From: Cloacibacterium caeni
Lineage (GTDB): Bacteria > Bacteroidota > Bacteroidia > Flavobacteriales > Weeksellaceae
DNA length: 64,000 nucleotides
Direction of reading: 5' to 3'
NCBI RefSeq assembly: GCF_907163125.1
Contig: NZ_OU015319.1
Span: forward strand, 2,604,001 to 2,668,000
Position numbers and translations under genes: made by a program. The notes beneath the pieces were generated by a model. The model saw nothing but the letters and a program-made list of their open reading frames with translations, had not been told where the DNA came from and did not search any database. How positions within the stretch are numbered: position 1 is the stretch's first letter; every line of letters begins with the position of its first letter. Shown here one piece after another: positions 7,217 to 16,291 of this stretch.

Positions 7217-8866
7217 ATGTTATCAAGAATTTATATCCAAAATTTTGCATTGATAGACCAACTTGAAATTCATTTCAAGAAAGGTTTACAAGTGATTACT
7301 GGCGAAACTGGCGCTGGTAAATCTATTATTTTGGGTGCTTTGAGACTTATTTTAGGAGAAAGAGCAGATTCTAAAAGCATTTCTGACTTCTCAACGAAAA
7401 GTGTAGTTGAAGCGGAATTTAAAATTTCTGAATCTTTGAAAATTTTCTTTGAGGAAAATGATTTGGATTTTGAAGCAGATACCATTATTAGAAGAGAAAT
7501 TTTACCTTCTGGGAAATCTAGAGCTTTTGTAAATGATGTTCCTGTTACTTTAGACGTTTTGAAAGAACTTTCTGAAAGATTGATTGATATTCATTCTCAG
7601 TTTGAAACTTCTCAATTGTTCAGCGAAGAATATCAGTTTAAAATCATCGATGGGCTTTCTGAAAACAAAAATTTGATAGAAACCTATCAATGTGATTATT
7701 TTGAATTTCAAAGAAAGCAAAGAGAACTAGAAAAACTGAAAAATACACTTTCCGAAGGAAATAAAGAGAGCGATTACAAGTTGTTTTTGTTGGAAGAATT
7801 AAAAGCAGCGCAATTAGAATCTGTGAATTATGAATTGCTACAGAGCCAAATTTCTTTAGCTGAAAATAAAGGTGCGATTTCTGAATTGCTCGCGCAGATT
7901 TTTGCCAGAACAGACCAAGAAGAAGTTGGTTTGTTCGATGGTTTCTATGATGTTAAAAACAAATTGAGCAGAGTCGCAGACTTGTCTTTGCAGTTTTCTG
8001 AGCTCAATGCAAGATTAGAAGAAAATTATGTAGAATTCAAAGATATTCTCTTTCAGTTGCAAAATGAAGCCGAAAAACTAGATGCAAATCCTGAAGATTT
8101 ATTGGTTTTACAAGAGCAAAATGATAAAATCAACGCACTTTTTCTAAAGCACAAGGTTTCAGATATAGAAGATTTGTTGAAAATCAAAGAAGAACTTTCT
8201 TTAGAAAAGAATTCTTTTGAAGACATAGAACATAAAATTGCTCAGTTGGAAAAAGAAATTGCTGAGGCTTCTCAGTCTTTGCTGAAAAAAGCTGAAATTT
8301 TATCTAAAAACAGAAAACAAACGGCTCCAGTTTTTGTAGAAAAAGTAGAATCGCTTTTACATCAATTAGGATTAGAAAAAGCAAAAGTAGAAGTGGAACT
8401 CTCTTCAACGAAAGAATTCGGTAAATTTGGAACGGAGAAAATCCAATTGCTATTCCAAGCGAATGCTGGATTTGCCTTAAAACCGATTCAAAATGCTATT
8501 TCTGGTGGTGAAAGAAGTAGAGTGATGCTTTCGATTAAAAAACTCATGGCAGAAAATGCAGAACTTCCTACGCTTATTTTAGACGAAATAGACACGGGTG
8601 TTTCTGGTAGAATTGCCGATGAAATGGGCAATGTAATGCAAGAAATGGCAGAAAATATGCAGTTGATAGTCATTACTCACCTTGCACAAGTTGCAGCAAA
8701 AGGAAATGATAATTATAAAGTGCAAAAATCTGATATTGAAGGAAAAACCCAAACCAGAATTTTCCCACTTAATCAAGAAGAAAAACTTACAGAAATTGCG
8801 CAATTGCTTTCTGGAAGCAAGATTACAGATGCCGCAATTCTTCAGGCAAAAGAACTCATGCAATAA
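7217..8866 (+). CDS. recN: DNA repair protein RecN
   Basis: An SMC-like ATPase acting early in double-strand break repair. The Walker A motif GETGAGKS is at about residues 29-36, a long coiled coil fills roughly 150-370, and the ABC signature ISGGERSRVMLSIKKLM and Walker B LILDEIDTGVSG follow near 425-465. A conserved C-terminal ITHLAQVAA completes the head domain. Length (549 aa) is normal. It follows the porD gene with a 100-base spacer carrying a possible TATTTTTA box near 7166. Confidence 0.95.
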   Translation: MLSRIYIQNFALIDQLEIHFKKGLQVITGETGAGKSIILGALRLILGERADSKSISDFSTKSVVEAEFKISESLKIFFEENDLDFEADTIIRREILPSGKSRAFVNDVPVTLDVLKELSERLIDIHSQFETSQLFSEEYQFKIIDGLSENKNLIETYQCDYFEFQRKQRELEKLKNTLSEGNKESDYKLFLLEELKAAQLESVNYELLQSQISLAENKGAISELLAQIFARTDQEEVGLFDGFYDVKNKLSRVADLSLQFSELNARLEENYVEFKDILFQLQNEAEKLDANPEDLLVLQEQNDKINALFLKHKVSDIEDLLKIKEELSLEKNSFEDIEHKIAQLEKEIAEASQSLLKKAEILSKNRKQTAPVFVEKVESLLHQLGLEKAKVEVELSSTKEFGKFGTEKIQLLFQANAGFALKPIQNAISGGERSRVMLSIKKLMAENAELPTLILDEIDTGVSGRIADEMGNVMQEMAENMQLIVITHLAQVAAKGNDNYKVQKSDIEGKTQTRIFPLNQEEKLTEIAQLLSGSKITDAAILQAKELMQ

Positions 8867-8915
8867 ATTTTGTAACGAAAATATAGTTTTAGAAACTAAT
8901 GATTGAAAAACGATT

Positions 8916-10376
8916 ATGTTTCTAAAATTTCTACAACTTGAACTCAAAAGTTTTGTGAGAAGTCCGCAATTTGCTGCGGGAATCTTAATGAAAATAGGAA
9001 TGCTGTTTATGTACGCATATTTGGCGCTTATTTTTGTAGGTGGAGCTATTGGAGTGTATTTCGGAGCGAAAAAAGTAGCTTATGAACCTATTCAACTTTT
9101 CAGCCGAATTTTCTTAGTCTACATTGCCATCGATTTGCTGTTGAAATATTTTATGCAGCAACTTCCTGCGGAAAACATCAAGCCATTTCTCACCATGAAA
9201 ATTTCTAAAAATCAAGTGGCAGGTTACACTTTGGTGAAAATTTTAGTTTCGTTTTTCAGTTGGGCGTTTTTACTTTTTGCGATTCCATTTGCAGCGCTTT
9301 TAATTTTTAAAGGAAATCTAAATGCAGTAACCGTTTTGCTTTATTTCGCAGCGTGTATTTCCATGGTTTTTATCAATACGTTTGTCAACACCATTATCAA
9401 TAAAAGTGATAAATTGATGTATAGTCTTTTTGGATTGATGGCGATTATTGGTGGATTGCATTACTTTGAAATCATAGATGTTTTGGCGATTTCTGAGCGG
9501 ATTTTCTACGGATTGTATCAAAATATTGGCTTCTTTATTATTCCGATTGTTGTATTGCTGGTTTTGGCGGTTTATACTTTCTCTTTCATCAAAAAGAATT
9601 TGTATTTGGACAGAGGTTTAGAAATGAAAAAAGCGGCAGGAAAAACCGAAAACATTGCTTTCCTCAATAAATACGGAACATTAGGAACTTTTATCAACAA
9701 TGATATTCGATTGATTAAAAGAAGTAAAGCGGCGAGAAGTGCTTTAATTGGTGGCGTTTTATTCCTTTTTTACGGGTTACTTTTCTTTAGCAAAGGTTAC
9801 AACACCAGTTTCATGCAAGTTTTTCTAGGAATTTTTGTAACAGGCGGTTTTAATTTTATGTTCGGGCAAAGGGTTCCAGCTTGGGACAGTTCTTATTATC
9901 CACTGATGATGACGCAAAATGTTCCTTACAAAGATTTTCTCAAAGCAAAATGGGCGCTTTTTGTGATTGCCATTTCGGTTTCTATGATTTTAGCAGTCGG
10001 TTATGCATTCATCAGTTGGGAATTTTATTTTACCATTTTTGCGGCAGGTTTATATAATTTGGGAGTAAACTCTTATCTCACTTTATTGGCGGGAGCTTAC
10101 AATAAAAAACCGATTGATTTGAACTCTGCTTCAAAAGGTTTTACAAGCGGACAAAACAATTTCAATATTAAAATTCCTGTTCTTTTATTGCCACAAATGG
10201 TTTTACCAATGGCTGTTTTCGGAGCGATGAAATATTTCTTCGGAATGACTCCGGCTGTAATGAGTTTAGGGATTTTAGGATTGATAGGGTTTCTGCTTCG
10301 AGATAAAATTTTCAACCTCATTGTAAAAATCTACAGAACTGAAAAATATTCTACCATTGCTGCTTTTAAAAAATAA
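8916..10376 (+). CDS. DUF5687 family membrane protein, probable ABC transporter permease
   Basis: A 486-residue polytopic protein with about ten to twelve hydrophobic segments. It starts MFLKFLQLELKSFVRSPQF, typical of DUF5687 proteins, and has a central soluble loop near 230-260 (LDRGLEMKKAAG). The gene is followed, after a repeat-filled 195-base spacer, by a stand-alone ABC ATPase. The pair most likely forms an exporter, but the substrate cannot be inferred. It is 49 bases after recN with no terminator, so read-through is likely. Confidence 0.75.
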   Translation: MFLKFLQLELKSFVRSPQFAAGILMKIGMLFMYAYLALIFVGGAIGVYFGAKKVAYEPIQLFSRIFLVYIAIDLLLKYFMQQLPAENIKPFLTMKISKNQVAGYTLVKILVSFFSWAFLLFAIPFAALLIFKGNLNAVTVLLYFAACISMVFINTFVNTIINKSDKLMYSLFGLMAIIGGLHYFEIIDVLAISERIFYGLYQNIGFFIIPIVVLLVLAVYTFSFIKKNLYLDRGLEMKKAAGKTENIAFLNKYGTLGTFINNDIRLIKRSKAARSALIGGVLFLFYGLLFFSKGYNTSFMQVFLGIFVTGGFNFMFGQRVPAWDSSYYPLMMTQNVPYKDFLKAKWALFVIAISVSMILAVGYAFISWEFYFTIFAAGLYNLGVNSYLTLLAGAYNKKPIDLNSASKGFTSGQNNFNIKIPVLLLPQMVLPMAVFGAMKYFFGMTPAVMSLGILGLIGFLLRDKIFNLIVKIYRTEKYSTIAAFKK

Positions 10377-10377
10377 T

Positions 10378-10500
10378 GATTAAAATTTGGGCGTGCCTTT
10401 TTTCCAAGCTTTCTTACAGAGCCAAAGCAAAAAAGTCGGTCTACACTTCCAATCTTTTTTTGCAAAAAAGGATTTCCAGTTTCGCCCTCACGCAAAATCA
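10378..10500. repeat. Dispersed intergenic repeat with a perfect poly-T/poly-A hairpin
   Basis: This stretch contains an inverted repeat at 10451-10474: AATCTTTTTT, a short centre, and AAAAAAGGATT, followed by TCCAGTTTCGCCC. The same layout recurs at 16395-16444, where the outer arms match and the tail reads TCCACTTCAATCGGGG. The upstream GGGCGTGCC and downstream CCCTCACGC words resemble a common flavobacterial intergenic repeat that I recall. No plausible gene lies here: a 73-codon frame across it starts at the preceding stop and translates the repeats. Confidence 0.6.
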
Positions 10501-10570
10501 CAACCAAAATAAATATACCAATTACCAAATACCAATTACCAACTACCAATTACTAAATACCAATTACTAT
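10501..10570. repeat. Degenerate 7-base tandem array ending one base before the ABC ATPase start
   Basis: Eight consecutive heptamers of consensus WTACCAA (for example ATACCAA, TTACCAA, CTACCAA, TTACTAA) tile 10515-10570. Two weaker units (CAACCAA, AATAAAT) precede them in the same phase. The start codon ATG is at 10572. Units differ by substitution, but no insertion or deletion breaks the seven-base phase. Confidence 0.85.
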
Positions 10571-10571
10571 C

Positions 10572-11279
10572 ATGATAAACATTCAAAATATTTCTAAAAT
10601 TTACGGAACCGCAAAAGTGCTTAACATACAAGAACTTACTATTCCCAAAGGCGAAACTTTCGGTTTGGTAGGAAATAACGGAGCAGGAAAAACCACGCTC
10701 TTTAGCTTGCTTTTAGATTTAATTGAACCCAGTTCAGGAAGTATTCAAATTGATGGAATTCAAGTGAATAAGTCAGAAAATTGGAAAAATAAAGTTTCGG
10801 CATTTATTGATGACAGTTTCTTGATAGGCTATCTTACTCCAGAAGAATATTTTTACTTTTTAGGCGAGTTGCGCGGACAAAACAAAGCTTCTGTAGACGA
10901 ATTTCTAAAACAATTCGAAGATTTATTCAATGGCGAAATTCTCAATGCTAGAAAATACATCAGAGATTTATCGAAAGGAAATCAGAAAAAAGTAGGAATT
11001 GTAGGCGCTTTAATTGGCAATCCAGAAATTATTGTTTTAGATGAACCTTTCGCGAATTTGGATCCTTCTACACAGATTAAACTAAAGAATCTTATTAAAG
11101 TGCTTTCTCAAAATGCAGAAGTCACCTTCTTGATTTCTAGCCATGATTTGGCGCACACTACAGAGGTTTGCAACCGAATTGTAGCCATCAATAAAGGAGT
11201 CGTGGTAAAAGATATTTCTACCAATTCTGAGACCTTGAAAGAATTAGAAGAATATTTTGCCAGTCAAGTAAGTTTATAG
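10572..11279 (+). CDS. ABC transporter ATP-binding protein
   Basis: A single ATPase domain of 235 residues. Visible motifs are Walker A GNNGAGKTT (about residue 35), a variant signature LSKGNQKKVG (about 135), Walker B IIVLDEPFANLDP (about 155) and the switch His in SSHDLAHT. It resembles drug/heme/gliding-type export ATPases such as CcmA or GldA. With the upstream DUF5687 permease it probably forms an efflux or lipid-linked exporter of unknown substrate. There is no Shine-Dalgarno-like sequence upstream. The start is immediately preceded by the heptamer array. Confidence 0.88.
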   Translation: MINIQNISKIYGTAKVLNIQELTIPKGETFGLVGNNGAGKTTLFSLLLDLIEPSSGSIQIDGIQVNKSENWKNKVSAFIDDSFLIGYLTPEEYFYFLGELRGQNKASVDEFLKQFEDLFNGEILNARKYIRDLSKGNQKKVGIVGALIGNPEIIVLDEPFANLDPSTQIKLKNLIKVLSQNAEVTFLISSHDLAHTTEVCNRIVAINKGVVVKDISTNSETLKELEEYFASQVSL

Positions 11280-11300
11280 ACTAGCTTTTTTTTAAGAACC

Positions 11301-11352
11301 AACCCTTTCTGCGTTTTTTGCTTTTGCATAGAACGCAGAAAGGGTTTTTTGT
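11301..11352 (+). terminator. Strong terminator after the ABC ATPase
   Basis: AACCCTTTCTGCGTT at 11301-11315 pairs perfectly with AACGCAGAAAGGGTT at 11332-11346, followed by TTTTTTG. It ends the recN-transporter unit. Confidence 0.9.
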
Positions 11353-11396
11353 TTTAATACTCGCAATATTATCTTTCCTCTATTTGATTTATTTCG

Positions 11397-11404
11397 TAAA
11401 TTTA
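11397..11404 (+). promoter_or_regulatory. Probable -7 box TAAATTTA of the fumarase gene
   Basis: TAAATTTA followed by CAC is a near match to TAnnTTTG, and TTTG at 11383-11386 lies upstream. A start here would leave a 5' leader of about 70 bases that includes the AAATCGT/AAATCAA heptamer array. Confidence 0.4.
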
Positions 11405-11446
11405 CACTTCAATTTTGAAGATGAAAGAGAAGGTTTTTAGCTTCAA

Positions 11447-11481
11447 AAATCGTAAATCAAAAATCGTAAATCAAATATAAA
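11447..11481. repeat. 7-base tandem array abutting the fumarase start codon
   Basis: Four heptamers alternate AAATCGT and AAATCAA from 11447 to 11474. One degenerate heptamer ATATAAA fills 11475-11481, and ATG begins at 11482. The phase therefore runs exactly to the start codon. The alternation means the array can also be read as a 14-base unit repeated twice. Confidence 0.8.
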
Positions 11482-13089
11482 ATGGACTTTATTTACCAAG
11501 ATCCGTATCCAATTCTAAAGGATGACACTGTTTATAAAAAACTCACTTCAGATTACGTAAAAGTAGAACAATTAGGTGATAGAGAAATCTTAACCATTGA
11601 TCCAAAAGGTTTAGAACTTTTGGCGGAAAAAGCAATGGAAGATGTTTCTTTTATGCTTCGTTCTGAGCATTTGGCAAGTTTACGCAGAATTATAGATGAT
11701 CCAGAAGCTACTGATAATGATAGATTTGTAGCGTATAATTTATTGCAGAATGCTGCAGTTGCGGTAGAAGGTGCATTACCTTCTTGCCAAGACACAGGAA
11801 CTGCAATTGTGGTAGCAAAAAAAGGAGAAAATGTTTACACAGGTGTAGATGACGGTGAATTTTTAAGTCGAGGAATTTTCAATACCTATAAAAATAGAAA
11901 CTTAAGATATTCTCAGATTGTTCCTTTGAGCATGTTCGAAGAGAAAAATTCTGGTTCTAACCTTCCTGCACAAATTGATATTTATGCAAAAAAAGGAAAT
12001 TACTATGAATTTTTATTCTTGACAAAAGGAGGAGGTTCTGCGAATAAAACTTTCTTGTATCAAAAAACAAAATCTCTTTTGAACGATAAATCTTTAGAAG
12101 AATTTATCCGCGAAAAAATTATGGATTTAGGAACTGCAGCTTGTCCGCCTTATCATTTAGCATTAGTTATTGGTGGAACTTCTGCTGAAGCCAATTTAGC
12201 AGCGGTGAAAAAAGCATCTGCTAAATATTATGACAACCTTCCTACAGAAGGAAATATGGCTGGTCAAGCGTTCAGAGATTTAGAATGGGAGAAAAGAGTG
12301 CAAGAAATCTGTCAGGAATCTGCAATCGGAGCGCAATTTGGTGGAAAATACTTAACACACGATGTTAGAGTAATCAGATTACCTAGACACGCTGCTTCTT
12401 GTCCTGTTGGAATGGGTGTTTCTTGTTCTGCAGACAGAAATATCAAAGGAAAAATCACCAAAGAAGGAATTTTCTTAGAACAATTAGAAACCAATCCAGC
12501 GCAATATTTACCAGAAACAGCTCCTCATTTAGAACCAGCTGTGGAAATAGATTTGAACAAACCAATGCCAGAAATTTTGGCGGAATTGTCTAAATATCCA
12601 ATCAAAACTCGTTTGAAACTGAACGGAACACTGATTGTTGCAAGAGATATTGCTCATGCAAAAATCAAAGAATTATTAGACGCTGGAAAACCAATGCCAG
12701 AATATTTTAAAAATCACCCAATTTATTACGCAGGTCCTGCTAAAACTCCAGAAGGAATGCCAAGTGGAAGTTTCGGGCCTACGACTGCGGGAAGAATGGA
12801 CGTTTATGTAGACGAATTCCAGAAAAATGGTGGAAGCATGATTATGCTCGCTAAAGGTAACAGAAGCAAAGATGTAACCAATGCTTGTGCTAAATACGGC
12901 GGTTTCTATTTAGGTTCTATTGGTGGTCCTGCTGCAATTTTGGCTAAAGAAAATATTCTTTCTGTGGAAGTAGTAGATTTCCCAGAATTAGGAATGGAAG
13001 CGGTAAGAAAAATTGAAGTGAAAGATTTCCCTGCGTTTATCATTACAGATGATAAGGGCAATGATTTCTTTGCAGCTTTGGCGCATTAA
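11482..13089 (+). CDS. fum: Fumarate hydratase, class I (iron-sulfur)
   Basis: Interconverts fumarate and malate in the TCA cycle. The 535-residue protein has the class I layout: an N-terminal alpha domain (about 1-330) with [12 protein letters not shown] near residue 100 and [16 protein letters not shown] near 230, and a C-terminal beta domain (about 370-535) with [20 protein letters not shown] and [11 protein letters not shown]. Cluster-ligand candidates include Cys in SCQDTG, in [12 protein letters not shown] and in the [14 protein letters not shown] stretch. The product is oxygen-sensitive in other organisms. It is monocistronic, with its own terminator. Confidence 0.92.
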   Translation: MDFIYQDPYPILKDDTVYKKLTSDYVKVEQLGDREILTIDPKGLELLAEKAMEDVSFMLRSEHLASLRRIIDDPEATDNDRFVAYNLLQNAAVAVEGALPSCQDTGTAIVVAKKGENVYTGVDDGEFLSRGIFNTYKNRNLRYSQIVPLSMFEEKNSGSNLPAQIDIYAKKGNYYEFLFLTKGGGSANKTFLYQKTKSLLNDKSLEEFIREKIMDLGTAACPPYHLALVIGGTSAEANLAAVKKASAKYYDNLPTEGNMAGQAFRDLEWEKRVQEICQESAIGAQFGGKYLTHDVRVIRLPRHAASCPVGMGVSCSADRNIKGKITKEGIFLEQLETNPAQYLPETAPHLEPAVEIDLNKPMPEILAELSKYPIKTRLKLNGTLIVARDIAHAKIKELLDAGKPMPEYFKNHPIYYAGPAKTPEGMPSGSFGPTTAGRMDVYVDEFQKNGGSMIMLAKGNRSKDVTNACAKYGGFYLGSIGGPAAILAKENILSVEVVDFPELGMEAVRKIEVKDFPAFIITDDKGNDFFAALAH

Positions 13090-13106
13090 AATATTACAAA
13101 TATAAG

Positions 13107-13136
13107 AAAAGAGAGCGAAATTTTCGCTCTCTTTTT
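13107..13136. terminator. Bidirectional terminator between fumarase and the CoA-disulfide reductase fusion
   Basis: AAAAGAGAGCGAAA pairs with TTTTCGCTCTCTTTT almost directly, with A-runs on the left and T-runs on the right. This suits the two convergent genes. Confidence 0.85.
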
Positions 13137-13157
13137 ATATTCACAATTTTTTTGAAA

Positions 13158-15629
13158 TTATAAGAATAAATTAAGATTAGATTCGTCTGATTTTTCTAAG
13201 AATGTTGCCACACCACCAGTTTGTACTACATCTAACAATTCTTCTTTTTTCACACCCATTACATCCATAGACATTTGACAAGCCACAAATTCTACTCCGT
13301 TTTCTTGCGCATCTTTCATCATTTGTTCTAGTGAAGCTACGCCTTTGTTTTTCATTTGATTCCTCATCATTTTAGCGCCAATTCCGAACATATTCATTTT
13401 AGAAAGTGCTAAATTTTTAGAATTTGAAGGCATCATCATCTCAAACATTCTACTTACAATATCTTTTTTAACGCTAGGTTTTTCTGCTTTTTTGATGATA
13501 TTCAATCCCCAAAAAGTAAAGAAAAGGGTCACTTTTTTGCCCGAACTTGCAGCACCATTCGCCAAAACGAACGTAGCCAATGCTTTGTCTAAATCATCAC
13601 TGAAAACCACAAAAGAAGCTCCGTTTTGAGTATTTCTTTGTACAGAAGTTTTCTTTTGTTCTGCTTTTTCTATAATTGCAGAAATTTTCCCAGCGTTAGA
13701 AGCTACGTCTATCAGTTTATTCCCTGTCATATTACACCAAGAAACTACGTCTTTTGCAAAACCTGGGTCTGTTGCCAAAACTTCATACACATTTCCAGAA
13801 TCTGCAGTATCAAAAACTTTTTTGAGTTTCATAATCGGGCCTGGACATTGCAATCCACAAGCATCAACTTTTATGACGTTTCCACTAGAAACGGTAACAG
13901 ATTTATTTTGAGCTTGATAAATATGGTCATCTTTTTTAACCACCAAATTTTTATAAATATCTTCGTTGCTCTGTTTTTTTACCGCGTATTCCCAAGTTTT
14001 ATAACCTCCATTTAGATTAAATACATTTTCGAAACCATTTTGCATTAAAATTCTTGCCGCCAAATAACCTCTTAAGCCAACCGCACAAAATGCCACAATG
14101 GTATTTGATTTATTAAGTAAATGAAGATTGTCTCGCAAATCATCAATCGGAATGTTAATAGCTCCAGGAATTGAACCTAATTCAAATTCATCTTTAGTTC
14201 TAACATCTAAATAAACTGTTCCGTTTAAAGTTTCTTGAGCATTTACGTGTCTCCAATGTTTAATCTTAACCTTCCCGTTCAGAATATTTTCTGCAACATA
14301 ACCTGCCATATTTACAGGATCTTTTGCAGAAGAATAAGGTGGAGCATAAGCGTGTTCTATATCTATTAAATCATAAATTGTTCCGCCTTTTTTTACCACG
14401 CTTGCAATTAAATCTAATCTCTTATCAACGCTATCATAACCCACAACTTGCGCTCCGAAAAGTTTACCAGTTTCAGGTTGGTAAATAATCTTGATGGTCA
14501 TAGGAATTGCACCAGGATAATAACCAGCATGAGAGGCAGAATGCGTGATAGAATCTAAATATTTAATTCCAGATTTTTTCAAAATTTTGCTTGCAATACC
14601 AGTTGAAGCTACCGTAATATCAAAAACTTTGGCAATTGCCGTGCTTATAGAACCTTTGTATTCAGTTGCATTTCCTAAAATAATATTGTCTGCACAAATT
14701 CTACCTTGTCGGTTTGCAGGTCCCGCCAAATAATTCATAAATGGTTTTCCTGTAATTGGACTAGGAAACTCTATTGCGTCACCTACTGCATAAACATCTG
14801 GATTTGAAGTTTGTAAATAAGGATTTACTTTAATTCCGCCAGCTTCACCAATTTCTAAACCACTTTGTTTAGCGAGTTTAATGGTAGGTTTTACACCGAT
14901 GGAAAGAATCACCATATCTACAGTAATTTTTCTTCCCGACATTAATTCAACAATAATACTTCCGTCTTCTAATTTTTCAAAACTTTTTACACCATCAAGA
15001 AGATAAAATTCTACATTTTTAGTTTTTAAATGTTGATGCACAATAGAAGCCATAGAATAATCTAAAGGTCCCATTACTTGGTCAGACATTTCCACAATAG
15101 AAACCTGAATACCAAGTTCGTGGAGGTTTTCTGCCATTTCCAAACCAATAAAACCAGCACCTACTACTATAGCTTTTTGTACATTTTTGGTAGAAATATA
15201 TTCTTTGATGTAATCGGTATCTGTAACATTGCGAATGGTAAAAATTCCTTCACTCTTAATTCCTGGAAGTGGCGGAACAATAGGATCAGCACCTGGAGAA
15301 AGGATTAATTTATCATATGTTTCTTCGTAAGTTTCGCCAGTAATCAGATTTTTTGCTTTTATTAATTTTTCTTCTGGATGAATGCTTAAAACTTCTGTAT
15401 TTACTCTTACGTCAATACCATATCTCGTCCCGAATTCTTCGGCAGATTGCACAAAAAGTTTTTCTCTTTCTTCTATCACTCCCCCAATATAATAAGGAAG
15501 GCCGCAGTTTGCATAAGAAATGTACGCTCCTTTTTCAAATAAAATTATAGAATTTTTTTCATCTAATCTTCTCAATCTTGCGGCACTAGTGGCTCCACCA
15601 GCTACACCGCCTATAATTAATATCTTCAT
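13158..15629 (-). CDS. CoA-disulfide reductase-rhodanese-TusA-DsrE four-domain fusion
   Basis: A single 823-residue protein joins four sulfur-handling modules. Residues 1-450 are a pyridine nucleotide-disulfide oxidoreductase: FAD motif GGVAGGATSAARLRR, redox Cys42 in ISYANCGLPYYIGG, and NADH-binding AIVVGAGFIGLEMAE. Residues about 455-555 are a rhodanese domain with the active loop CAVGLR. About 580-655 is a TusA-like sulfur carrier (VDACGLQCPGPIMKLKK). About 665-823 is DsrE-like (VVFSDDLDKALATFVLANGA, C-terminal ACQMSMDVMG). Such fusions reduce CoA disulfides or polysulfides and pass sulfane sulfur. The exact substrate here is inference. It is single-copy, convergent with fumarase, with its own promoter. 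Confidence 0.88.
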   Translation of the reverse strand: MKILIIGGVAGGATSAARLRRLDEKNSIILFEKGAYISYANCGLPYYIGGVIEEREKLFVQSAEEFGTRYGIDVRVNTEVLSIHPEEKLIKAKNLITGETYEETYDKLILSPGADPIVPPLPGIKSEGIFTIRNVTDTDYIKEYISTKNVQKAIVVGAGFIGLEMAENLHELGIQVSIVEMSDQVMGPLDYSMASIVHQHLKTKNVEFYLLDGVKSFEKLEDGSIIVELMSGRKITVDMVILSIGVKPTIKLAKQSGLEIGEAGGIKVNPYLQTSNPDVYAVGDAIEFPSPITGKPFMNYLAGPANRQGRICADNIILGNATEYKGSISTAIAKVFDITVASTGIASKILKKSGIKYLDSITHSASHAGYYPGAIPMTIKIIYQPETGKLFGAQVVGYDSVDKRLDLIASVVKKGGTIYDLIDIEHAYAPPYSSAKDPVNMAGYVAENILNGKVKIKHWRHVNAQETLNGTVYLDVRTKDEFELGSIPGAINIPIDDLRDNLHLLNKSNTIVAFCAVGLRGYLAARILMQNGFENVFNLNGGYKTWEYAVKKQSNEDIYKNLVVKKDDHIYQAQNKSVTVSSGNVIKVDACGLQCPGPIMKLKKVFDTADSGNVYEVLATDPGFAKDVVSWCNMTGNKLIDVASNAGKISAIIEKAEQKKTSVQRNTQNGASFVVFSDDLDKALATFVLANGAASSGKKVTLFFTFWGLNIIKKAEKPSVKKDIVSRMFEMMMPSNSKNLALSKMNMFGIGAKMMRNQMKNKGVASLEQMMKDAQENGVEFVACQMSMDVMGVKKEELLDVVQTGGVATFLEKSDESNLNLFL

Positions 15630-15651
15630 CTTTTGTCATTTAATTTCTCTG

Positions 15652-15659
15652 CAAAATTA
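15652..15659 (-). promoter_or_regulatory. -7 box TAATTTTG for the CoA-disulfide reductase fusion
   Basis: On the minus strand, TAATTTTG ends 22 bases before the ATG at 15629. No clear TTTG stands at the usual distance. The remaining spacer up to about 15860 is AT-rich with no gene that I can support. Confidence 0.45.
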
Positions 15660-15864
15660 CCCCAATAAAATAGGGTGATGCATAATTTCTTAATGAGAAA
15701 TATCAATAAATGACTTCAAAAAAAAGAAAGTTCTTAACAAAGATATTTTTCTATTAAAAAAGATAATTTTTATCGATTTTGAGAAATTTCTTCTTGTTGA
15801 TTTTGAGTAAAATAGAGGTTTTGGAATGATGAACATTAATCTTTATAAAAAAAGCTTAATTATT

Positions 15865-15896
15865 TTTGCATAAATAGAAGTAAAGTTTTATTTTTG
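15865..15896 (+). promoter_or_regulatory. Promoter of the small membrane protein gene
   Basis: TTTG at 15865-15868 and TATTTTTG at 15889-15896 are separated by 20 bases, a good flavobacterial promoter. The box overlaps a TTG that could open the frame at 15894, so the ATG at 15915 must be the real start. Confidence 0.65.
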
Positions 15897-15914
15897 CCTA
15901 AAATAATAGAAATT

Positions 15915-16187
15915 ATGTTTTTAGCAGGATTTTGGCCAGTTTATCAGTTCCTTTGGACCGTTTATTTTATCGTAATGTTCCTCATAGGATTTTGGTGTAT
16001 TTTCATGTTCTTTGGAGTAGTGATTCCAATGTGGTTAACTGAAGGTTTAGCTGAATATTTCGGAAAAACTAAGAAATTTAACCCAGAAGATATCAGAAGA
16101 AAAACGCTTCTAGAGCAAGAAGGTGTAGAAGTAATCTACAACCAACCAAAAGGAGAAGGGCCTTATTTACACGCTGGTCATCATTAA
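15915..16187 (+). CDS. Small conserved-looking membrane protein of unknown function
   Basis: From ATG 15915 the product is 90 residues. About 40 aromatic-rich hydrophobic residues come first (FLAGFWPVYQFLWTVYFIVM, then FLIGFWCIFMFFGVVIP), forming one long or two short membrane helices. A soluble charged tail follows (FGKTKKFNPEDIRRKTLLEQ), ending in the His-rich YLHAGHH. The HAGHH tail could bind metal, but this is speculation. It has its own promoter and terminator, which argues that it is a real gene. I do not recognise the family. Confidence 0.7.
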   Translation: MFLAGFWPVYQFLWTVYFIVMFLIGFWCIFMFFGVVIPMWLTEGLAEYFGKTKKFNPEDIRRKTLLEQEGVEVIYNQPKGEGPYLHAGHH

Positions 16188-16197
16188 TTGAGGTGAC

Positions 16198-16230
16198 ATT
16201 GCTTTTCTCCCTGAATTTGAGAAAAGTAAT
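16198..16230. repeat. Imperfect hairpin downstream of the small membrane protein
   Basis: ATTGCTTTTCTC pairs with GAGAAAAGTAAT (one wobble) around a nine-base loop. No T-run follows, so it is unlikely to be the terminator. It opens a run of palindromes that extends to prfA. Confidence 0.6.
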
Positions 16231-16254
16231 ATCAAAGCAAAACAAAATATATTT

Positions 16255-16289
16255 AAAATCTGTTCAGTTTTCTGAGCAGATTTTTTTTA
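16255..16289 (+). terminator. Terminator of the small membrane protein gene
   Basis: TCTGTTCAG pairs with CTGAGCAGA (one wobble) and is followed by eight T. It lies 70 bases beyond the stop codon, after the upstream hairpin. Confidence 0.8.
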
Positions 16290-16291
16290 TT

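Noticed and set aside
10515-10570. Heptamer array as a CRISPR or spacer array
   Set aside because: Units are only seven bases with no spacers, and no cas genes are present.
10376-10597. A 73-codon plus-strand frame between the DUF5687 permease and ABC ATPase genes
   Set aside because: It starts at the permease stop, translates two repeat elements (repeated TNYQ-like words from the heptamers), and overlaps the ATPase start.
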